Positions 43,801 through 54,913 of a stretch of DNA of 64,000 nt are shown here, piece by piece. The DNA lies in contig CANXME010001258.1 in assembly GCA_948144175.1 (NCBI GenBank), positions 3,085,001-3,149,000 of the forward strand, read 5' to 3'. The stretch's first letter is position 1. Each line of letters begins with the position of its first letter. The notes below the pieces were generated by a model. It did not search any database and was not told the origin of the DNA. It saw only the letters and a program-made list of their open reading frames with translations. Source of the stretch: Closterium sp. NIES-65 (taxonomy: Eukaryota; Streptophyta; Zygnematophyceae; Desmidiales; Closteriaceae). The translations under genes and the position numbers were made by a program.

Positions 43801-45811
43801 GGGGTGCTGAGCCTGGGAGTGCGGAGCCTGGGGGTGCTGGGTCTGCTCGTGTGGCCTCTGGCGGTACTGGATTTGGGGGCCCTTTGGGTGCTTCGTCTCG
43901 GCGGGAGCTACCCTCTCCACAGGAGCTGCGCGAGTGGTTTGCCCGGCGTCGGAGCCGTGCTGTAGAAGCTAGAGGTGCTACTGTTGCTGCTGACCCTGGG
44001 GTCGGCACTGGAGGTACTGGAGCCACTGGTCCTGGAGGTGCTCGTACTGGTGGTACAGGAGCTGCTGGGACTAGGGGTGCTGCTGGGGCTGCTGTAGTTG
44101 TGCCTGCTGGAGGTGCTGTTGGAGCTGCTGGCGGTGCTGGAGCTGGCGGTCCTGCTGGAGTTGGTGCTGCTTGAGGTGCTTGAGCTACTAGAGCTGGAGC
44201 TGCTGGGGGTGTTGGCGCTGGAGGTGCTGTTGGCGCTGGTGCTTCTGAGGGTGCTGGAGTTGGCGCGGTAGGAGCTGGAGGTGCTGCTGGCGCTGGTGCT
44301 GCCGCTGGGGTTACTGGTGCTGTCCCTGCTGTTTCTGGAGGCACTCCACGGCCGCGGCCGCACTTCGTTGCGCTCCTTGAGCAGGTCCTTCTACTGGTCC
44401 TGCTCCTCCCTTAGAGTGTCCACAACCTGTCAAGTCGCACTCACAGTTACAGCCCGTCTCCCCCCTGCCTGCTCCTTCTCCCTACACTGGTCCTACTGGT
44501 GGTCTTGCTGAGCGTCGTGAGCCTGCGTCTCGTCCTGCGTCGCCTATTCGGGCTGCTCGCACTGGTAGTCGTGCTCCGCGTCCGCGTCCTCCTGCGGTCA
44601 CAGGCAAACACCAGATGGCACTGCATCCTTCCACTGCTCCTCTGCGTGTCCCGTTGCCGTCTCCTCCATAGTCCTCTTTTCCTGTTCTTGCAGACCCGGA
44701 GTCTGACTCTCTTCGTGCTGCCAGTCCTACTGTCACGCGTCTCCTGGCCACTGACCCTTCCTTTGAGTCCACTGCTGCGTCTGCCTTGGTTGCTGAGCTT
44801 GTCGACTTTGCAGCTCGCTGTCGTCTAGTCTACGCCGCTAGTCTTATTGCTGAGTCTGAGTCTCTCTGTCCTCCGTCTGTCGGGGGTGAGTGTGCTCTTA
44901 GCACGGACGTCCTTGAGGACAGGCAGGAGGAGTTCCAGTGTTTTGCTGCTGCTTTGCCTCATCTCGTGTCCACGCTGATTGCCCCTGAGGGAGACCCGGA
45001 TGCACCAGACATCCTGACTCCTCGATCGTACGCTTAGGCGATCGAGGGTCCCTACTCCTCTCAGTGGCAGTCAGCCATGGACGCAGAGATGGCTTCCTGG
45101 AAGTCCACAGGCACCTACGTCAACGAGGTTCCCCCACCTGGGGCTAACATCGTCAGTGGCATGTGGATTTTCAGGGTGAAGCGGTCGCCGGGTTCTCCGC
45201 CTGTCTTCAAGGCGCGTCACGTGGCTCGAAGCTTCAGTCAGCGACAGGGAGTTGACTACTTTCAGACCTTCTCTCCCACCCCGAAGATGACCACTCTTCG
45301 GGTGCTACTGCAGATAGCCGCTCAGCGCGAATACGAGCTTCACTCTCTTGACTTCAGCATAGCATTCCTCTAGGGCAGCCTGCACGAGGAGATCTGGCTG
45401 CGCCGCCCACCTGGCTTCACTGGGTCGTTTCCTCCTAGTACCCAGTGGAGCCTCCGGCGGCCAGTCTACAGTCTCCGCCAGGCGCCCCGTGAGTGGCACG
45501 ACACACTGAGGATTACACTTGCGGCTCTTGGGTTTGCTCCTTCTACTGCCGACCCGTCGCTGTTTCTGCGCACCGACACCTCTTTGCCGCCATTCTACAT
45601 CCTCGTGTACGTCGACGACTTGGTCTTTGCCACAGCTGACACTGCTGGACTCGCCTACGTGAAGTTCGAGCTACAGAAGAGACACACGTGCACAGACCTG
45701 GGTGAACTGCGCAGCTACCTTGGCTTGCAGATCACCTGGGACAGAGCACGCCGCACCATCACCCTGACTCAGTCACACATGGTGCAGCAGGTTCTTCAGC
45801 GCTTCGACTTC
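40868..45811 (+). pseudogene. Copia W gag-pol, decayed
   Basis: W belongs to the copia-1 family. Gag resumes within HLPSTERAHFSQYKS (40880) and is broken by a TAG at 41175. A Gly-rich tail (41450-41640) leads into a Cys/His cluster, protease TLDSGASRSFF, pre-integrase HHRLGHP and integrase (MDMWGPA, LHSDRGGEF) to a TAA at 43092. The frame then continues with QQNGIAERR, the GGAEPGG linker and RT. RT has TAGs at 45035 and 45371 and keeps YVDDLVFATAD. The sequence is cut within RT (QQVLQRFDF) at about 45811 by pogo-like DNA. Confidence 0.9.
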
Positions 45812-46321
45812 AGGTCGATCTTGTACTGCCGGCGGGAGTGACGCACGTACGTCCAAAAGTTCTTGACATCAGTCTCGCAGTCTGGGACACGGGATGGGAG
45901 GAACAGAAAGCACAAACACAGAGTGAGAGCCGTGAATAGACGGGAACAGACAAACAACAATACCACCAAATTACAACTCATTGGACGAGAGCTTTTGGCC
46001 GACCCGGGTCTTCGCTTTGGTCGTCAGGTTCCAGCGGCGGCGAAAGTTCTGAGTCCACCGCTGAGAGCCGGCCCACTTTTCACCTGGGTGTAACTCTTTC
46101 ATCACCTCGTGCGACCATTTTTGCAGTCGTGCGATCGAGATGGCGAGGCACTTCTTGCGGTGGGCGAGAAACCTCCGGTACACCTCATGGGGAGACCCTT
46201 CGAAAGAAATGGGGGGGGTCTCCCCTATGCGGTATGTAGTTTTTTCCTATGAGGAGACACCCCCCATTTTTTCCATGTATTTTTATCTATACATAGGGTG
46301 TTATGTCCGGGAGAATACGGT
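45812..46321 (-). mobile_element. Pogo-like DNA transposon, 5' fragment
   Basis: On the minus strand the end CCGTATTCTCCCGGACATAA (46321 inward) adjoins TA. It is followed by a frame at 46183-45971 with RLQKWSHEVM and WTQNFRRRWNLTTKAK and then TRVGQKLS. That resembles the CENP-B/Tc5-type DNA-binding helix-turn-helix at the N-terminus of pogo/Tigger transposases. The rest of the transposase is missing. The left boundary abuts copia W. Confidence 0.7.
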
Positions 46322-46599
46322 AGCCCCCCATGACAACGAGCCTGTAAACCTTCCCTAAGATCAATCGGGGATCACCAGTGGACCTCTGACACCCCCCCGC
46401 AATGGGATGCTCGAAGTGCACACACTAGGATTCGAACCCGAGACCTTCGATCTGATACCATGTCAGAATCTCAACCACTAAACCCTTGGGATAAAAGGGC
46501 TTGTTTGTGTAGCGGGTGAGTGCGCACATAACCCCCCAGACCAACGTGCCTTTAACCCTTCCCTAGGATCTATTGGGGATCACCAGTGGACCTCTGACA
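46322..46599 (-). mobile_element. TRIM, second copy, broken by the pogo-like end
   Basis: On the minus strand a full 139-bp LTR (46599-46461) from TGTCAGAGGTCC to GATTCTGACA is followed by TGGTATCAGATCG, the B box GGTTCGAATCC (near 46426-46436) and a GGGGGGGTG polypurine run. A second LTR starts at 46391 and is cut at 46322. The interior is about 69 bp. The A-box-like GGTTTAGTGG and the B box are both conserved relative to 8800-9174 despite strong divergence elsewhere. Confidence 0.85.
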
Positions 46600-46755
46600 C
46601 CATAAGTAACAACATAGTACCTGCTGATATTCTTCAGTAATTCCATATGATTGTGCATTATGTGTGAGATAGAGAAGAAAATATAATAAGCACGATAAAT
46701 AGCATTTGCAGAGGGTGGGATAAAGATATAGACAGACCTAAGAGGAGGTAAATAC
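46600..46755. other. AT-rich unique DNA flanking copia U
   Basis: I see no gene. Together with 53983-54129 it is the pre-insertion sequence around AATAC. Confidence 0.5.
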
Positions 46756-47201
46756 TGTTGGGCTGAGTGCCCCTTAGGATCTTTGGTAGGGTTAATCTCT
46801 GGGTAGAGTGATGTAGTAGCGGAAGCGTTTAAATAAAGGGATTCTGAACCACCTTGCGCTAGTATGTGAGGGCAAAGTAAGTTGATTGAAGCAAAGAGAT
46901 ACAAGAATATATAAGAGTACAAGGAATGTGAAGAGATACGGTTGTAGCTACTTTTACTGTTGCTGTTGCGGTTCGATACAGTGACGACTCGGGCAACTGC
47001 TCTGTAGCGAGTCAGTTGTGTGTCCTTGCTGTCGCGCTGTACTTGTCAGGTCAAAGGTCGCTGACCTTTGACTTTCGAGTAACCTCCAGCGGTTGCTTCA
47101 ACCTCCGAGGGTTGACTCGCCGGTGCTTCGGTATGCTTCGCTTCGCTTGTGCCTTAGTGTTTCGACACGACAGAGGCGCTTAGGACCGATTGTTTCCAAC
47201 A
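46756..47201 (-). repeat. Copia U 3' LTR
   Basis: 446 bp; minus strand TGTTGGAAACAATCGG to AGCCCAACA. Confidence 0.92.
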
Positions 47202-50200
47202 CTCCCCTTCGCTTCTGGAGTGTCGCTGACGTGGCTCTGTCCAGTCAGCAGCATGCAATATTCGAATTTCTGCTTTCCGAGCTTCTTGGTCAGGTAGTCA
47301 GCTGCCATTTCGGACGTGGGGCAGTATGACAGCTCGAGCCTTCCCTTCTCGATCTCGTCCTTCACGAAGAAGTATCGCAGGGTGATGTGTTTCGTCCTGT
47401 TCGCAAAACCGTTCTTGTTGGCGATGCGAATTGCCGACTGGTTGTCGCAGAACAAGGTAAAGTTGGGTAACTCGGCTAACTTCGCTTCTTCCAGCAGCTC
47501 GCAAAGATAGAGTCCTTCCTTGGTGGCTGAGCAGAGTGCAATATATTCTGCTTCAGCTGACGAGAGAGCAATTAGTTCCTGCTTGCTCGATTGCCAGGAG
47601 ATAGGCCCGATAGTCTCGAAGTGATAGATGTAGCCGGTACGTGATCGTCTGTTGTCGGAGTTGCCCGCGTGATCTGCGTCGACGTAACCATTTAGCTTAG
47701 GTGGCGTGGTCGCGTTCTTGTGATATGTTAAGGCGATCGTTGGCGTACTGACGAGATAGTGTAGAGCACGGTCGAGTTCGGCCATGTGTTTTGCTTCAGG
47801 CCTCTTGAGATGAGTGGCGAGCTGGCTTGCGGAGTATGAGAGGTCGGGGCGGCAGGTAACAGCTGCGAAGAGAAGGCATCCTAGCTTTCGCTGGTAGTCG
47901 CGTATCCCGGTGGATTTGAGTAGAGTAGATCCTTCCTCGTGGTTTCGTGTCGCGTAGCGGTAGGGCGTAGAGATGGTGGTAGGCGTGAGCGCGAAGCGTT
48001 TGGCGATGGTGTCGGCGTACTTAGTGGCGTTGAGGTAGATCGCGTCTTCTTCCTCTCGAATGTTCAAGCCGAGGTACTGTGTGACGGTAGAGGAGACCGT
48101 GAGTGTGAGGTCCCTCTGTAACTCCCCTTCGAACCAGGTGGTGATGTCGTCAGTGGAGCTGATGTAGAGTAGGTCGTCTACGTAGACGATCAGCAGGATG
48201 TAGTTGGTACCCTTCGTGAGTCGGTACATTCCTTGGTCGTGAGGTAGTTGGCGGAATCCGATGCGAATGAGGCGAGCGTGTAGGTACTGTTGCCACAGCT
48301 GTGGGGCTTGTTTGATTCCGTAGAGCGATTTCAGTAGCTGGCAAACCTGGTTGGGCTCCCCGTAGGTACCGTGTGGGAGCTCAACGAAGATTTCTGCGTC
48401 GACGGGTGCGTAGAGGAATGCGTTAGTGACGTCGATTTGCCGCAGCTTCTTCTTCTTCATGGCGGCGATCGCGAGGAGGATTCGAAGTGAGGTATGTCGG
48501 CTAACCGGGGCGAATGTCTCGGTGAAGTCCCGTCCGTGCTCCTGATCGAATCCACGCACAACCCAGCGTGCTTTGAACTTCTCAATTGTGCCGTCTGCTT
48601 TTGTTTTAACGTGGAAGACCCATTTCCCGGTGAGAATGGTTTTGTTCCTTGCCACGTTGATGGGTACAACTTTCCACGTGTTCCGTTCCTCCAGCGCCTT
48701 TAACTCTCTGTCCATGGCTTCACGCCATTTTTCCCTGTGTTCCCCCCCCAGAGCCTGCTGAACCGTCGCAGGCTCCTTAGGAAGGGTGTTGCCGTGGACT
48801 GCGATGACAAGGCCGAGTATCTGCAGTCCAGTCTGTGAGTAGCGGGGAAGAGTTGCATCCTCGGGATAAGCTGCTTCATCTCCTGCTTCTGGATCAGGTA
48901 TGAAATTCGGTCCTACTCGTTTTGCTTCGTTGGTGTTGAATGTCGCAGGTGTTACGTAAGCATTGTCGGCGAAGTAGTAGAAGGTTTTGGCATTGACACT
49001 TTCGCGAGGGTTGTCTTCGTCCATGGGAACGTCGACGGAGCAGAACGGAAGAGGTCCGGCTTCTTCTGACGCGTTGTCCACATTCTGCTCGTCCCAGTCA
49101 GCTTCGTCTTCTGCGGAGGCGAAGGCTCGGTCGCCACGAAAACCACCTGAGGGATCTTGGTCCTCTTGCAGGTTGGCAAGGTACGTCTGGAGCGTGAGTC
49201 GTTCGTAGAAAATGACGTCACGTGCTGCTACTGTTTCCTTGGAGTGGACGTCGAAGATTTTCCACGCGTTGTAATTCTTTTCGATGCCGAGGTGTAGTCC
49301 CCACTGTGCGCGTTGTGAAAATCGGCCCGCTCGTGCTGCTGGGGGTCGATACTGTACCATGCATCCGAACACTCGTAACATTTTTGTGCTGCCCTGTTTC
49401 CCTGTCCACAGCAGATGCGGTGATGCGTTGTTCGGAAGCGATGATGACGACAGCAAGTTGTGCAGCATGACAGCGTGGTCCATTGCTGCAAGCCACTGGT
49501 GGTTGGGTAGTCGCATGCCACGTAACAGTTTGCACATGCTGTTCTGCAGAGTCCTGTTCATTCTTTCTGCTACACCTTGTTGCTGATGGGCGTAGGGAAG
49601 AGAGAGGAGCTGCTTGATCCCCCTTTCCGCCAGGTACTGCTTGAATCTCTAAGAGGTGTATTCTCCTCCTCCGTCTGACTGGAAGCTTTTCAGCTTTACG
49701 CCCGACTCTCTCTCTGCTACTGGTAGCCAAGCAGCGAATGCTTTGAGGACCATGTCGCGGCTGGGTAGGTTTAGGTGCCAGACGTAACGGGTGGCGGCGT
49801 CGATGAAGGTGATTGTGTAGTTGTAGATTACTTGTCCTGGTTCCCGATTGTACAGGATGTCACTATACACCTTTTCGAGTGGTGCGTACGCGGGTGCGCT
49901 CGGGTTGTGACGAGGAGCGAACGGCCGATGTGGTAAGTCGGCTTCGGGGCAAGTAAGGCATGTTCCTCGTGCCCGTTGGAGTTCTCTGCCGTCGAGTAGT
50001 AGTAACGAGTCCTTGTCAAGGACTCCTGCTCTTATTGTGTTGTTTAACACAGTGTTGCTTGGGTGTCCCATCCTTGCGTGCCAGGTGCTTTCGTCGGCGC
50101 GATGTCCGGGTGATCGTCGGTACATATCGGAGTTGGAATAGAAGCTGGTGGTGAAGTTTGCACTACGATGAACTTCTCGTGGTGCTGGGTGGAGCTGTTG

Positions 50201-50784
50201 TGCTGGTGTTGGTGGTGTTTCGTCAACGATGACTGGTGTCGTTGTTCCTGCTACTGCCGATGATGTCTCTGCTGCTGTTGACTGACGCTCAGTAAGTTGT
50301 AGCCGAGTCCCTCCGCGATTAGTACTTTTGACATCTGCAGTATAACATTTGTCTCTCGTGACTGAAGTTGCACTACTCCTTGTCGTCGTGTGCGCAGGTT
50401 CTGGTTGTTGGGGACTGTGATGACGACCTCTCGTTGAAGTCGGTGCTCGCGTTGGACGAAGCGTTCCGAGGAGCACATGTGCTGTCCGCAGCAACTGTCC
50501 AAGAACCATGTGTCTTTCCCGGACGGTTTGCTTTGAGCGATGGCGGCGTACGTCGGGTTTGGTTGAAGTGACTCGCGGCGAGGCGTGCTGTTGTCGAGTT
50601 GTTGTTCCGGTGAGTAATATGGTGGTGACTCAGTTACGCAGGAGTCGCTCAGCCTTGCCATGCAGCTGATGATGTTTCTTGTTTCTTTCGCAGGTTGTCC
50701 CGTCGATGTTGTTGAGACTTGTACCGAAGTTGTCGGATTTGCTTGCGTTGAGGCGACTTGACTACTTGAAGGGCGAAGTTGGCG
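47180..50784 (-). pseudogene. Copia U protease, integrase, RT and RNase H
   Basis: One frame runs from about 50280 to 47180 and is broken only by a TAG at 49649-49651 where T has Gln (YTS-stop-RF). It holds integrase (YSDILYNREPG, FQSDGGGEYTS and the Glu region), RT (YVDDLLYIS) and RNase H (SSAEAEYIALCSATKEG, FCDNQSAIRIANKNG). Upstream, a deletion of about 110 codons relative to T at about 50285 shifts the frame. Before it come CVTESPPYYSP and the protease-like DTWFLDSCCGQHMC. The ORF ends with TAA inside the LTR. Confidence 0.9.
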
Positions 50785-52283
50785 TGTGAAAATAAGTGAT
50801 AGAGTAAAGGCGCCATAGCTAGGAAAGACCTAGCTAGGCAAGAATAGTTTAGGCAAAAAAAGGGGGTTTCACTAGAAAGCAGCAGGATACATATAGGAAA
50901 CCCTAAGGGGTTGTACTTACTATAGAGTACCCCACTGCAGGCTAGAGAACAGTAACATTCTGACACACCCCCATAGCCAAAGTGGGGTGTAATCAGCAGA
51001 GCAAGCAAAGCAGAACAAGCTCAGGGTGGATCACAATGTCACCACACATTCTGAGCACAAAGACAAGAAGCAATGGTTTAAAGTTCACAATTATGAGCAA
51101 AGCTAGAGGCTATCGCAGAGGACAAGTGAGGAGGAGGAGGCGAGACTGTAAGAGGAGAGGAGATAGGAGGCGACGACTGAAGCTGCAGACACACGGGCAA
51201 CAGGAGGCACACTGGCACAGCGGCTACCGGAACAGCGCTCCGGACTACTGGAGTAACTGGCCCCGCGGCTAAAAGTAGCGGCAGACGAGCAACGGACCCA
51301 CGGGCGACTGGCACAGGTGGCTACGACTGGGCTACCGGAGCAACTCCCCGGACTACAGGTGCTGCTGGCGACACTACGGCAACCTCCGATCAACCTCCCC
51401 AAACAGTCCCACCCCCCTTGACACACACCCGCTGCTTCACCCCTAGCTCCACTCCCCCTTCACCCCCCCTTAGTACCACTCCGATGGCTCCAACAGGTCC
51501 ACCCCCCCTCAGCGGCAGCTGCAGCACTGGGAGACGGAGGAGGAGGAGGAGCAGAGAACGGCACACAGAAGTTGCACCCCCATACCCCTCACCCCCAAAC
51601 CCTAATCCAAAGGAATGGGCAGAAGAAGGGGTGGGGCCCAAGAAGAGGCACGGGGAACAGCAGGTAGGGCAGGGGCAGTGAAGAAAGGGCCGCCAACGGG
51701 CCTGGTACAGGCGCCCGACCCGCGCGCAGGCGGCCCAAGCCGCGCGGGGGCCTGGCGCAGCCCGTACGGGCCGCGCGCGGGCCTGGCGCAGCCCGTACGG
51801 GTCGAGCGCGGGCCTGGCGCAGCCCGTACGGGCCGCGGACGGGTCTGGCGCGGCCCGTACGTGCCGCGCGCAGGCTGTACGGGCCGCGCGCAAGGCCACG
51901 ACGGGCGACGGGGGGCGACGCGGAGGTCCCCATCGCCCGTCGCAGCGCCTCCCGGGAGCGGCGCACGGCGTGACTGGGCAGAAACCCGCCGCGCGCCAAC
52001 CGTTGCGCGCCTCGGGGCGCACGGCGGAAAGGGAGAGTAGCAGTTGCAGCGGAAGGAGTGTGGTGGGGCCCACAGGCCAGGAGCTTACTGCTCTGATAAC
52101 CATGTGAAAATAAGTGATAGAGTAAAGGCGCCATAGCTAGGAAAGACCTAGCTAGGCAAGAATAGTTTAGGCAAAAAAAGGGGGTTTCACTAGAAAGCAG
52201 CAGGATACATATAGGAAACCCTAAGGGGTTGTACTCACTATAGAGTACCCCACTGCACGCTAGAGAACAGTAACATTCTGACA
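50785..52283 (-). mobile_element. Gutted (LARD-like) LTR element 2, young
   Basis: Two 181-bp LTRs (50785-50965 and 52103-52283) differ at two sites. TGGCG is duplicated at 50780-50784 and 52284-52288. The primer site TGGTTATCAGAGCAG is on the minus strand. The 3' half matches element 1 at 31890-33402, including the CACTTTGGCTATGGGGGTG polypurine end. The leader (51700-52030) is GC-rich tandem sequence. No coding domains are present. The LTR is longer than that of element 1, so this is a sister subfamily. Confidence 0.95.
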
Positions 52284-52288
52284 TGGCG

Positions 52289-53473
52289 TTGCGACGACGT
52301 TGACTGTTGTCAATTCGGGCAGTGCGTACGAGGATGCCCTGAAGTCTTGCAGAGGTGGCAGAACGGAGGTACGATTTTCGGTCGACTGTTGTTGTTGTTG
52401 TGGCGCCGTTGAGTGTGAAACGCGAATTCGGGTACTGATACCTTTCTCTTGTGTCGTTCTTCTTGCAGGTCCATGTCTTCCTGCTCAGCATGGATTTCGG
52501 CGCAGAGTGCTGCTTCGGAGATTCTCCCGTGTGCTCGTAGTATGGCGCGAGTGGAGCGCCAGTGAGGACCAAGACCGCCGATGACAACCGTGACGAAGGC
52601 GTCTTCTGAAATCGATCCTCCATATCGAAGAAGCTTGTCGCGCAGCTCGCGGCAGCGACTGATATACGCCATTCCCTTCTCGCCTGGTTTCATTTCGATT
52701 GTTGTCAGCTGCGCCATTAACCGACTTTGGTTTACGCTGTCTGTTGCTTGATACAGGTTCTTCAAGTGGTTGTACGCGAGCTCCGCGGAGTTGCCATTAC
52801 CTCGGTAAGTCCTTATGTTCTGCTGTTGAGTCGGGGTGATGTTCCTCAGTAGTATCGTGTACGCCATCATCGATTGATAGGTGTACTGCTGCTTCTCATA
52901 TTGTGTGCCGTTTGTTGGGTATGGCAGGGACCCGTCGAAGAAGCCAAGGATTTGCGCTCCTTAAATCATCAGCTCGAATTCGAACAACCAGGTGAAGAAA
53001 TCCTTCCCGTCGAAGGGTTTTGTCGTTTGTAGTTTTAGAATGTGCGCAAACTGCGACTGAACTTGTAGTGCGTCCAGTGTTCTCTCTTGTCCCGGTGCAG
53101 GTTGTGGTTGTGGCATGAAGCTGACGGAGCCGCGCTGGGGCTCATACGGAGCGAAGGTAGGTTGTTGTTGTCGATTCCCGCGTGCGTAGGATGAGCCATC
53201 GAGACTCATGGATGTCACGTTGTTGTTGTTGTTGCTGTTGTTTGATTGCGCATGTACTCCTTGCTGATGCTGCTCGTAGAAGGACATGAAGGAGAAGAAT
53301 TTCTCCATCATGCTTGGATCGAAGCTCGCGCCTTGGTTTGCGGGTGTTTCAGTAGACCCAGCGGCCGGTCTCGTTGTTGTGCCTTCCTCTGTCTGTAGGC
53401 CAGAGGCAGGAGGTGGAGTAGGAGTAGTACCAGGAGAGCCGTTGGAGGAGCTCCTCTCCTTTCTGGTAGACAT
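52289..53473 (-). pseudogene. Copia U gag
   Basis: The frame from 53473 (MSTRKERSSSNGSPG) shows the same gag as T: a Ser/Thr/Pro/Gln-rich N-terminus, then LQVQSQFAHILKLQTTKP and DGKDFFTWLFEFELMI. A TAA near 52963 interrupts it (T has EGAQ there). The next frame (52870-52310) has AELAYNHLKNLYQATDSVNQ, and the zinc knuckle CHLCKTSGHPRTHC just before the inserted element. Confidence 0.88.
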
Positions 53474-53531
53474 GTCTCTTGGTGTAATTTAAGGGGAAAT
53501 AGAATCTTAACCCTAAACTGCTCTCATACCA

Positions 53532-53982
53532 TGTTGGGCTGAGTGCCCCTTAGGATCTTTGGTAGGGTTAATCTCTGGGTAGAGTGATGCAGTAGCGGAA
53601 GCGTTTTACGGTAATAAAGGGATTCTGAACCAACTTGCGCTAGTATGTGAGGGCAAAGTAAGTTGATTGAAGCAAAGAGATACAAGAATATATAAGAGTA
53701 CAAGGAATGTGAAGAGATACGGTTGTAGCTACTTTTACTGTTGCTGTTGCGGTTCGATACAATGACGACTCGGGCAACTGCTCTGTAGCGAGTTAGTTGT
53801 GTGTCCTTGCTGTCGCGCTGTACTTGTCAGGTCAAAGGTCGCTGACCTTTGACTTTCGAGTAACCTCCAGCGGTTGCTTCAACCTCCGAGGGTTGACTCG
53901 CCGGTGCTTCGGTATGCTTCGCTTCGCTTGTGCCTTAGTGTTTCGACACGACAGAGGCGCTTAGGACCGATTGTTTCCAACA
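53532..53982 (-). repeat. Copia U 5' LTR
   Basis: 451 bp with the same termini as the 3' LTR. The primer site lies at about 53518-53531. Confidence 0.92.
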
Positions 53983-54129
53983 AATACAAACTAACAAAAT
54001 ATTTTTAGTACATATAGATAATGGTGCTGCGTTTATCTTTTATCTTAGGTGCGATATTCAGCTTCTACGCAACCCTTATGACATATACCGTCGAGCCTTG
54101 TTTTCTAAAAGCTTATGTGGGCTTACATC
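53983..54129. other. AT-rich unique DNA between copia U and the small hAT
   Basis: No gene is visible. It ends with the hAT target duplicate CTTACATC (54122-54129). Confidence 0.5.
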
Positions 54130-54472
54130 CAGGCCCTACGATATCAGGAATTTTTCCCTGAAATTCCTGATTTTCAGGGATTTCTTTGTACCTACACTGA
54201 TTTTTCAGTGTTGAGAATTTTGTGACACTGATTTTTCAGCCTTTATTTCGTAGTTGACACTGATTTTTCAGTCTTTTATCGAAGTGTACACTGAATACAC
54301 ATTCCGAATCTTTCCTGTCAACCAACAGTTTCAGGTTTTTAACGGACGAAAACGTAAGAGATTAACGGTTTAGAGGATCAACTGTTTAAGTGGTTACTGA
54401 TTTTCTACCGACGGGTAAGGGCCCGGTTCGAGACCCTCTGCTGTCATGTTTCGTCAAGCCTACCCTTGTATA

Positions 54473-54913
54473 TGTTGGGCTGAGAAATAGCCCTTAGGAT
54501 CTTTGCAGAGGAGAACTCTTGGGTAGAAACTTGTAATAGCGGAAGCGTTTTAATGAGGATTGTGAACCGACCTTGCACTGGTGTGTGAGAGCAAAGTAGA
54601 TTAAATTAAACAAGCAAATACAAGGATTTATATAAGAGTACAGGGAATACGAATGGATAGGTAGATAACTGTATTGCTGTTGTGGTTCGATACAGTGCGA
54701 CTCGGGCAACTGCTCTGTAACGAGTCAGTTGTGTGTCCTTAACTGTCGCGCTGTGATTGTCGAGTCAAAGGTCAGCGACCTTTGACTTTCTCGTAACCTC
54801 CAGGCGGTTACCCTAACCTCCGAGGTTGACTCGATGCTTCGTTTGGGACTGCTTCGCTTGGTGCCTTGGGTTTGATACGACAGAAGCACACTTAGGACTT
54901 ATTGTTTCCAACA
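54473..54913 (-). repeat. Copia T 3' LTR
   Basis: 441 bp; minus strand TGTTGGAAACAATAAG to AGCCCAACA. It is preceded by the polypurine run AAAGGGGAG. Confidence 0.94.

Larger units (their letters stand above)
46756..53982 (-). mobile_element. Copia U with an inserted gutted LTR element
   Basis: This minus-strand Ty1/copia element is related to T. LTRs are at 46756-47201 and 53532-53982, with AATAC duplicated at 46751-46755 and 53983-53987. The primer site TGGTATGAGAGCAG follows the 5' LTR. The LTRs differ by a few substitutions and a short indel. The gag is split by the element at 50785-52283. Confidence 0.93.

Noticed and set aside
38310-49651. Reassignment of TAG to glutamine
   Set aside because: Tempting because TAG falls on Gln codons many times, but TAG also ends the intact RLE ORF and replaces Trp in T and Z; decay of CHG sites explains the data with fewer assumptions.
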